From: Caenorhabditis remanei
Lineage: Eukaryota; Nematoda; Chromadorea; Rhabditida; Rhabditidae
DNA length: 64,000 nucleotides
Assembly: GCF_010183535.1 (NCBI RefSeq)
Contig: NC_071331.1
Span: 21,514,001-21,578,000, forward strand
Direction: 5' to 3'
Within the stretch, counting starts at the first letter, position 1; each line of letters begins with the position of its first letter. The notes beneath the pieces were generated by a model that made no database searches, was not told the origin of the DNA, and saw only the letters and a list, made by a program, of their open reading frames with translations. Position numbers and translations under genes: made by a program. Shown piece after piece: positions 36,750-46,900 of the stretch.

Positions 36750-36822
36750 CATACTTGGGGTCGAACCCCTGACCCTTTTTCCCTGACCACCCCCTTACCC
36801 AGCTGAGCCATAAGGAAATTTC
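36750..36822 (-). repeat. Second tRNA-like family, copy B
   Basis: Same layout as copy A: TATGGCTCAGCTGGGTAAGG and AGGGGTTCGACCCC on the minus strand. The flanks (ATATGGGCTCAAATTAACGG) are shared too, so a unit of some 300 bp was duplicated. Confidence 0.6.
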
Positions 36823-37319
36823 CCAAGTTTTGAATTAGGCCGAAAAAAGTCGATATGGGCTCAAATTAACGGAAATGTTTTGATAAATCTGGTTTTGATA
36901 CCTAGAATACGTGAATATGAGAATTTTGAACAGTTTTGAGAATAAATTTGTTTTTCTCCAATTTTCCTAACGCGTTATCCTGTCTAGTTATCAATATCCT
37001 AACGATAACAAACAAGTAAAAATTCCCTATCTAAAATAATCCATGTGCTCATTCAAAAACGGCCAGAAAGAGATAAAAATCCCTTCAAAAAATCCCATGG
37101 ATCATCCGGTATTTGGGCGGCTACGAGCACTTCTCAAAGGGTTAACTGTTAAATTTTTCTCTCAATTTTTTCAATCAGGGTAATACATCGCTTAGAGCTA
37201 AAACCCACGCGCCCGCAGAAATCCTGAAAATCTTGGCAAGATTATCTCTTCCCCAAAATTTTTTGTACAAAAAATTTTTTACTCAAAAGTTTTTCACATC
37301 GCTTTCAAGCAGGTGTCTC

Positions 37320-37865
37320 AAAAAGTTTTTTTTCAATTTTGAAAATCAGCGTTGGGCCTAGAATTCCAAAATTTTTGACAAATTGAAAAATTTTTAAATT
37401 TGGTGGCCTGGAAATCCAAAAATTAGGATTTTTAGTCCATGGTCTTTTTTCTACGGATTTTGGTGTTTTTGACACATTTTTCGGGTTTTATGGGTTCTGA
37501 GGTGTAAAAATTCGTTGTAAAAAACAAGACCCGTCAAAAACAACTCGTGGCCTAGAAACCCAAATTTTCTCAAAATTTCAAACTTTCTCAAAATAGGCCG
37601 ATATGGTAAACTTTGGAAATTTTGTGAAAAATTTGAAGATGACTATCAAAAATCTTGTGAGCCTAAGTATATACCATTTTCAGACAAAAAAATTCCAGCC
37701 GAAAAAAATTAAATTTGACCAAATTTGTCCAAATTTAAGATTTTGAGCTCTTAAAACTTTAAAAACCCCTAAAACCCAAAAAACGTGTCAAAAACAACCT
37801 AAATCCGCAGAAAATGACAGTGGCCTAGAAACCCAATTCTAGAGTTTCTAGGCCACCAACTCAGT
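37320..37865. repeat. GGCCTAGAAA palindromes before the receptor exons
   Basis: Cores near 37350, 37405-37440, 37547-37565 and 37822-37858, and a diverged outer arm at 37598-37650. They end about 80 bp before the exon at 37944. Confidence 0.65.
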
Positions 37866-37943
37866 ATCTCGTTCTTTGGCTCATTTGTAACGGATTTTTT
37901 TTCTCAAAATGGTTGCAAGCCTAATTTTTTATATATATTTCAG

Positions 37944-40900
37944 ACGCTGGGTGACCCTTGCGCCGTCGAGCAACCCCCTCCGCCACCCATTGATTTCACG
38001 CGATCCTTAATCGCTCCGACAGCGATTAAACAGGAGCAGAATATGATCCCATCGGCGCCAGGTTTGTGTTTTTTTGTGTTTATTTTTTCAAAAAACCTGA
38101 AAATTTTCATTTTTAGGAACCCCCACCGCGTTCCAACCGCCTCAACAAGCGCATACACCGATTCCAGGCATTCAACCGAACATTTTCAATCCTGCACTGA
38201 TGGCCGCCCAGTTGAATGTGTTCAGTAACCCGCAGTTGATGGCTATGATGCAGGTAAGGTGAAAAAAATGGTCCCAGACCACTTGGGAACAAAAGCAAAA
38301 AAAGCAAAAAAGAAAAAAAAAGAAACTTCCCATGCCGGGAATCGAACCCGGGCCGCGTGGGTGAAAACCACGAATCCTAACCACTAGACCACATGGGAGG
38401 ACGAGGAGAGAGGTGGTGGAGGGCATACAAGAAAGCGAGCGTTCTCGCCGCCGGCCGGCCGGCAACAGGAGAGGCAACAAGTGTACAAAAATCGTTTTTT
38501 GGGAAAAAAATTTTTGAGTGAAAAAGAGAGAGATAGAGATATTTTCGTTTCGCGAGAAATGTACTCTCTCTAAATCTGACCTTGATGATTAAGGGAAGGT
38601 CATCTGCGCATTTGATAAAGGTTATTCCCCTCTCTCTCTCCGCTTTTTTCCCTAAAATTCAACCGCTAAACTTTATTTTTCCAAATTTTCCAATATTTTA
38701 TAGTTCCAGGCCGCCCGAAACCCTTTGATGCCCCATCCTGGTGTTGCGCAGTCACCAATGATGCCCAACATTCTGCAACAGTTGAACGCGTTGAGAAATG
38801 TGCAGGTTAGTACGGGGTTTTTGGGGTTTTTGAGGTTGAAAGTGGGATTTTTAAAGATTTATTTGTGAAAATTTGGAGTTTTCAGAGTTTTTTAATCTAG
38901 ATGCTATGAAAAAATTTGAAGAAAATTGTTTAAAAAAGATTTTTTGACCCAAAATCGAAAATTTTGAATTCGAGCACATCCTTGAATCAAAAAAATGGGT
39001 TTTACAACTCGGGGGACACGAAAAATGCTACAAAATTACTTAAAAATAGTACTGAAAGACAAAAATCTGAAAAAATTTGAAAAATTTTTTTTTTGAAATT
39101 TTTCTCCCAAAACCCAAAAATCCTATTTCCAGCTCTTTCTGGGCCTTTGAGCATGTTAAACTCGCTTTCAAATCGTTGCAAAAAAACATTTGACCCCAAA
39201 AAGAATCGAACCCGCGACCCTCAGATTCCTGTCCACCCCTCTACCCAGTTGCGCCACGCCCCCCACCAATTTCCACCAATTTTCAAACTTCACCAAATCC
39301 TATCGATATGGGGCTCAAAATTTTCCGAATTTCACGTAGATTCTGAATATCATAGAGGTTTCTCATGAAAACCTCGTAATTTTTAATTTTCTGAAAAATT
39401 CATTTTCAAAAAGTTCACGGATTTAACCTCTCTCCAATCTCTTCACACTATCTCCATCTGTTCGCACTACAAGGACAGTTTTTTGGCGCGCATGGAAAGA
39501 AGGGGATCCTTTTGAAAACAGGTTATTCCTCTCTCTCCGTGTAGACTCCGCCCCTTTTGTGGGGCCTGGGCAGGTGACCTCTACGCATTTGGCAAGTTGC
39601 CAAGATTAATGACTTTTTCTCTCACGCTGTCTGTGTCTAACTCGACCGGTCATCACATCACAGTATTTCATCACTAATAATTGCTCTTTTTTTATGTTTT
39701 ATGGTCATTTTTCATGACAGTTCGAAACCGAAAATTTTAAAGGTTAAACTCAAAATTTCACTACGTTCCAAGCATGAAACCCAGATTTTTATAGAAAAAT
39801 CAGTATTTCAGGCCTAAGAATACCCTATACCCTCAAAAATTTGAAATTTCCCTCAATCTTCAAAATTTTCAATGGTGGCCGAGTGGTTAAGGTAGACAGT
39901 AACCACTGCACCCAGTGATACCAAGGTTCGATTCCACCTGCAAAACTCGATTTTTTATAGAAAATTCAAAATCGGTCACCTCGAAATACTTAATAATGGT
40001 CAAAAAATCGAAATTTTATCATTTTTAAGAGTTTTCAGTGGTGGCCGAGTGGTTCAGGTAGACAGTAACCACTGCACCCCGAGGTACCAGGGTTCGATTC
40101 CACCTGGGGTAAAAACTTTTTTAAATGTTTTTAAAAGCGTTGTAAGCATGTTTAAAGTGTTTTGGAACCCTGAAAATAGGGTTTTGGGAAATTTTTTTTT
40201 TAAGCTCACATTAATTTTTTTTTTTGAGATTTTTGTCTTTAGAACTATTTTTAAGCAATTTTGTTGAAGTTTTTGTTCTCTGTGAGTCTTAAAACTTTAT
40301 TTTTTACCTATTCTTGCACCTCCAACAACCAAAAACCACTTTTCTTTCCTTCTTTCCTGCTTATTGACCTTTTTCTGCCGGCCGAGCCCCGAATGTCTCC
40401 AGGCGTCTTATCAGTTCAATAGAATTCTCTCCTTCCCTCTTTTCTTCTATATATTATTTTCCCCCATTCCACACTTTTTCACCTTTCAACCTCCACCTCT
40501 GCCCACTGACGTCAAACGGTCGGAGACCATGATTTTGAAATTTTTATTTTTTCGAAGAGTTGAATAATGAGAATGAGCATGATATACGAGACTAGATGAG
40601 TGGTTTCGTAGTTGTCTGGAACTTGAGAATGATATATGGACGGGGGAAATTTTTTTGAGAAAAAAATTTTCAAAAAAAATTTTTTTGACTAAACTTTTTT
40701 TTGTTATATTTTTTGTTAGCTATCTATAATTCTATGTATATATTTTTATTTTTCCAGTGTCCCCCTTCCCTAACCTACATAAATCTCTCTCAGACTGACA
40801 TCACCCCAAAATAAGGGGGTGAAGAGCCCCGGTGCTCTTTCCCCCTTTATCCCCTATTTTCTATTTTTCTTCCATATTTTTAATCCGAGAAGAGAGAAGA

Positions 40901-43900
40901 CGAGGAAGAAATTGTTTTTTAGACACAAAGGTCAACGTGACACATACCCACACCACACAAACGCTTTTTGCAGAAGATCAAAATTTTTTTGGTTTTTTTT
41001 GAAGGAAATTTTTTTTTCTAAAATTTAGTTTTTTTCAAGTTTGAAGTTTTCACTTATTTTAAATGTCATATTTGAATTTTCCATGAAATTTCCAAAGTTT
41101 TGAGCCCCATATCAACCTATTTCTGAGCAATTTGAGGTTGGTGGCCTAGAAATCCGAAAATTTGGGTTTCTAGGCCACGGTCATTTTTCTGCGGATTTAC
41201 ATTGCTTTTGACGCATTTTTTGGGTTTTAGGAGTTTTGCCGTGTTTTTAAAACTTAAAATTTGAAATTTGCCTACTTTTTGAGTTCCAAATTGACCCTAC
41301 CTAAAAATTCGAAAATTTGGAAAAATAGCTCAACTGGAGTGGCCGAGGATCTGAGGGTTCGCTTTTTTTCTAGAGCAAGGCTTAAAAGTTTTTTTCCAAG
41401 ATTTATGAAACATTTTGAACTGTGAGCACACAAAGAAATGTTTGATAAGAAAACGAAAAAAAATTCAAAAAAAAAGTTTTTCAATTTTTTTCTCAAATTT
41501 AGTTAAAATCTGAAAATTTTACATTTTCTGAGACATATGACTCTCATTTTCGTATTCTCTATGAAATTCCCCAAATTTTGAGCCCCCTATTGACTTACTT
41601 TTTTTTTAATTTGAAAATTTCTAGATTGGTGGCCTAGGAAACCAAAAATTTGGGTTTCTAGGCCACCGGACGTTTTTTAGCGGATTTAGGCGGTTTTGAC
41701 GCTTTTTTTGAATTTAAGGGGTTTTTAAGTACTTTTAAGAGCCTAAAATCTCAAATTTTACAAGGGGGAGGGGATTTTAGGTTTTTCGAAAATTTTCAAT
41801 TTAAAATTTTTTCTCAAAAAAAGAAAAAAAGAGAAAAAGCGTGTCAGAGGTCAGCGGGGGGTTGCCATAGGTGATAGCCTAACTCCTCTCGCTCACCTTT
41901 TCTCTTTTTCTTTTTCCCTCTTTTAAGCCCCGCCCCCTTCTGTGTCCCCTTCGTCTTCTCATTTCTAAAGGCTGACCTCTTCCTCCTCTCCTCTCCCTCC
42001 TTCCCAACGTCTTCTTCCCTCCTTATATATATTTTTATATTCATACTCCTAAGATATACTCGTCGTATCATATCAGTTGATATATTTTCTGGAAAATTTT
42101 TTTTTGAAATTTTTTTTTCGAAAAAAAAAGCGATGCCCGCCTCCAGCACCGAGGAGAGCCTTCACAGTACTATTCTGGAGATTATGAGTATTCTGAGTAA
42201 AGATTCACCTGACAGTACTCCCACTACTATTATTCCTAATGATGAAGCCATGAAGGAGCAAGAGCAAGATGATAATGAAGTACGGTTTGGGGAAGAATTT
42301 TGAAAACGGTTTTTTTTGAAAACTCAAGAATTGCGCATTTTTACTAATTTTGCTTGTCATATTTGAATTCTCCATGCAATTTCCAAAGTTTTGAACCCCG
42401 TAACGACCTATTTTGGTGGAATTTAAAATTTTGAGGTTGGTGGCCTAGAAATCCAAAAATTTGGGTTTCTAGGCCACGACCTTTTTTGTGGATTTAGGTT
42501 GTTTTTGACGCATTTTTTAATGATTTTTAGGTGTTTTTCAGTGTTTTAAGAGCCTAATATCTTAAATTTCCCAAATTTCAACTTATTCCGGTTGAATTTG
42601 AACTGTTGAAATTGGTGGCCTAGAAATCCAACTATAGGCCACAACTTGATTTTAAGTGGTTTTAAGTGATTTTGATGATTCATCAACAAAAAAATGTTCA
42701 GAAAACTTGTCGTCTACACTTTTTGAGCATTTGGATAATTTCAAAAAAAAAATTTCGAGAAAAAATTTTTTGGCTGAAAATTTTTTGTCTGAAAATGATT
42801 AACACCTCGGCCAACGAGTATCCTAGTAGTGCTATTCTCTCAAAATTCCCAAAGTTTTGAGCCCCATATTGGCAAACTTCTGTTCATTTTGAAGTTGGTG
42901 GCCTAGAAATCCAAAAATTTGGGTTTCTAGGCCACGGTCATTTTTCTGCGGATTTAGGTTGTTTTTTTATGGTTTTTTGGGTTTTAGGGGTTTTGAAGGG
43001 ATTTTAAGGGTCTAAAACCTCAAAAACAAAAATATCCACTCGGTGGCCTAGAAAACGCATTTCCTAGGCCCCCACTAGTCGAAATCTCGAATTGCTCAAA
43101 AATAGGTCGATATGGGGCTCCAAATTTTGGAAATTTTGTGGAGAATTCGAATTTCCTACTATCGAACTTTAAAACTCATCGGATTTCCATTTTTCTGTTT
43201 TTTTGAGCATCAAAGGTCATAGGGTAAAGGTGAAACGTGCAAATTATATGTTTTTGATGTCGATTTTTCCCGTTTTTTTCCCGTTGATTCTTGTAAATTG
43301 GCTGATAAGAGAGAGGGAATGACTATGACCATATGTAGTTAATGCACTTACTCTCTCCCTCTTCTGGCCGAGAAGAAATATCACATCACCTGTGGTGGTC
43401 ATGTGACTAACCTTTCCCTTCTTGCCCCTTCACCCCCCTTATTTTATATTTTTCAACTTTTTGAGTTGTGAGAGAAAACGGAGAGAGAAATATAATATTA
43501 TATGATATAATGTCAGGTGGAGGGGAGGAGGAGGTAAAGGTCAAAAATCTGTTTTTAAGAAATAACTGAGTAATAGTTGGTTTCTAGACATAAATAACAT
43601 GAAAAAATGGTCAAAAATCAAAAAAATTGGTCCATAGCCTAGAATCCCAAATTTTAGGATTTCTAGGCCATCAACCGTAAATTACTCCAAAATAGGAGAA
43701 ATCAAGATTTTATGCTCCCAAAACACTAAAAAACCGCTAGAACCCAAAAATTGCGTCCAAAACCACCCAAATCCGCAGAAAAACAACGGTGGCCTAGAAT
43801 CCCAAATTATCGGATTTCTAGGCCACCAACCTCAAAATGCTCAGAAATATGGCAATATGGGGCTCAAAATTTTAGAAATCTCACGGAGAATTCAATCTTA

Positions 43901-46900
43901 TCAAAAAATGTTAAATATAAAAGTAATCCTCAAAAATCCAAACAAAAACATGGTCCAAAACGGAAATGTTTGTGTTGGTGGCCTAGTAATCTCAATTCCT
44001 AGACCACCAAGCAAAAAATAATTACCATAGTTGAGTTCTCCATAAAATTCCCTGAGTTTTGAGCCCCATATTGCCATATTTTGAAACGATTTGAGGTTGG
44101 TGGCCTAGATATCCGAAAATTTGGGTTTCTAGGCCACGGATCGTTTTCCGCGGGTTTAGGTAGTTTTTAACGCATTTTTCGGGGTTCAGGGGTTTCCGAG
44201 TTTAAAAATGCGTCAAAACAACCTAAATCCGTAGATAAATGTAGGTGGCCTAGAAACCCAAACTTTTGGATTTCTAGGCCACCAACCTCAAAATTTCGAA
44301 TTCTAACGAAATAGGTCGATATGGGGCTCAAAATTTTGGAAATTTCATGGAGAATCCGAATTTTGTATTATGGAACCCTAAAAACTTGTGAAAATGGGGT
44401 TTTTTGTCTGAACAAAATACTTTTAAAACTTTTTTCCTTATCATCTAGATAGGTAGGTTAACCTACCTATCCTATCCCTCCCCCTTTTTCATCTCTCCTC
44501 CATAAAATATGTATACACTTGACCTGACCCCTTCCCCCGACACCATCATGCATGTCCCCCCCCCCTCCGATCATTCTGTCTCTCTGCGTCTCTCACTCTC
44601 TCACTCTCACATTTTAGTATATTTTTCCGTCAGTCAGAGGTCAACCGTCTCCCTTCTTTTTCCATCCGTCTCTACTAGTCAGTCGTGTGTCACTTTTGGC
44701 CCCGGGGGCAGTGCAGATTTCGGTTTTGTGAATGTATTTTATGTGGTGTTGTCACCTGTCTCTTTTTTTTTGGAAAAAAAAATTATATTCGAAATTATTT
44801 TTGTTATTTTCTTATTTTATGACTAATGAGTGGGTATAGACTTGTTTTTTGTACATATTTTTTGTTTTTAGTTTGATGAGTCACGAGTGGCCTAGAAACC
44901 CAAAGTTTGAAAATTTTGACACCTTTGGGTCCCACCACGAAAACACCTTTCCTACTGTAACTCTCTCACTTTTGCAAAAATCTCAATTCCAAGTATACCA
45001 TCGTGATCAGCTTGTCGAGAGCTTCCAGAAAAGTACCCACAAGCCTATATTCTGATAAAAAAGGGTCCTACCACGAAAACTACAGTAACCCGAAAATGGG
45101 TTACTGTAGTTTTCGTGGTGGGACCCGACTTGATTGGAATGATGGCTTGTTTATACTCATTCGAAGCGTCTTAACAAGTTGAATCTGAAAATTTAAGTTT
45201 TAAAATTTTTGGGCGTCATGGGAAAAAGTTTTGCCGGGATTTTGGGAAAAAAAATTTCGAGAAAATTTTTTTCTCTTAAAACCTCTCATGGCTCATTCCA
45301 AAGCTCAAATTGAATAATAATAGTCTACTCGTCACCTGACCTTTTGCCTTGCGCCCTATCCATGCACTTTTCCGGGGAACAATACCCAAAATGATAAGGA
45401 AGTACACGTGAATGATATTATACTTTTGCATGTGTATTAGTTCTAATTGATATTATATAAATATATACATGTCTTTCTTGAAAAGATTGGGGGTCCTTTA
45501 TCCCCTCACGTCTAATCCGCGCTTGCTCTCCGCAGCGGTGTGCCCCCGATTATTATTATTATCCCCCCCACCTCCTCCGAGATCCCCCTCCCCCCTATTC
45601 CTTGGGGTCCAATTTTGCTTTTGACCTGCACGCCTACATGTATACATATTATATTTCGACCAAAAATAAAAATTTCGAAAAAAAAAATTTTGGCTGAAAA
45701 TTTTTTTTGTCTGAAAATGAGATATCCCTAGGCTCACAACTATTCTAATAGTGATATTTAACTTTTTCACAAAATTTCCAAAGTTTTGAGCCCCATAATG
45801 ACCTACTTTGGAGCAATTTGAGGTTGGTGGCCTAGAAAACCAAAATTTTGGGTTTCTAGGCCACCAGTCCAAAATGCTCCAAAATAGGCCAATATGGGTG
45901 TCAAAATTTCGGAAATTTTACAGAGAATTCAAATATTTGCATAAAAACCACTCTAAACCCAAATTTGCAGCTCTCGAATGCGAACACAATGGCAGGTCTG
46001 CAGCGAATCTCCTCCAGCCCGAAAATCAGTACAAACGGATCGGAGAGAAGTGAAAATTGTGGAGAATTATGTGTAGTTTGTGGTGACAAAGCGTCCGGAA
46101 GACACTACGGAGCCGTCTCGTGTGAAGGATGTAAAGGATTCTTTAAGCGATCGATCCGCAAGAGGGTGAGTCAGGTAAAATTCGATTTTTACCTGGAAGA
46201 TTTCGAAATTTCAACTTTTAAAATATAAATTCAACATTTCTAGATTGGCTATGTTTGCCGGAGTTCCAAAGACTGTCCCGTCACGAAATTCCACCGTAAT
46301 CGATGTCAATACTGTAGACTTCGAAAGTGTCTGTCGATGGGAATGAGGAGTGAATGTGAGTGGTCTAACTTTTCATGGGGTGGCCTAGAAACTTCAAAAA
46401 TGTGATAATAAGATTCAGGAAGTCGAGAGCTTCCAGAAAAGTATAATCATGCCATGGTTTGAAGCAAGTTGGGTCTCGACACGATTTACGAGGGGTACTG
46501 TAGTTTTCGTGGTGGGACTCAATGTGATCGGTATATTGGCGTGTGGGTACTTTTCTAAAAGCTCTCAACTTTTCGAATCTTACAGGGACAGTGAAAAAAA
46601 AGAAAAAGCTGTATTTGGGCAAGAAACTTCGGATCAAAACTTTGAGAATTAAAATTTTTGTTTCAAATTCAGTTTTTACAAACTTTTATCGCCACTATTA
46701 AAATCAGAGAAATGAACATTTTTTGATAGAGAATTTTATTGAAAATATATTTTTTGAGCCTAAAAACATTAAAAACAAACAAAAATTGAGAAAGTTATTG
46801 AATTTCGAAAAATTTTAAAAATCTGAAATTTTAAAAAAATACTGTAATTTGGTTGGAAAGGCTCCAAATTAGTTGAAATTTTCATGTTTAGATTCAACTA

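Larger units (their letters stand above)
38806..41060. other. First part of the large receptor intron
   Basis: Apart from the three tRNA-like repeats listed separately, 39400-39660 and 40300-41000 are non-coding, with CT-rich tracts and CTCTCTC boxes (40430-40500). No exon in phase was found. Confidence 0.45.

Noticed and set aside
42280..45970. Further exons between the short-form first exon and the DNA-binding exon
   Set aside because: Almost all of this sequence is palindromic repeat or pyrimidine tract; no in-phase exon with good junctions was seen.
46166..46174. Alternative donor adding VSQ after the first zinc finger (GTGAGTCAG|GTAAAA)
   Set aside because: Using GTGAGT at 46166 gives the standard spacing between zinc fingers; the longer form would insert three residues into a conserved linker.
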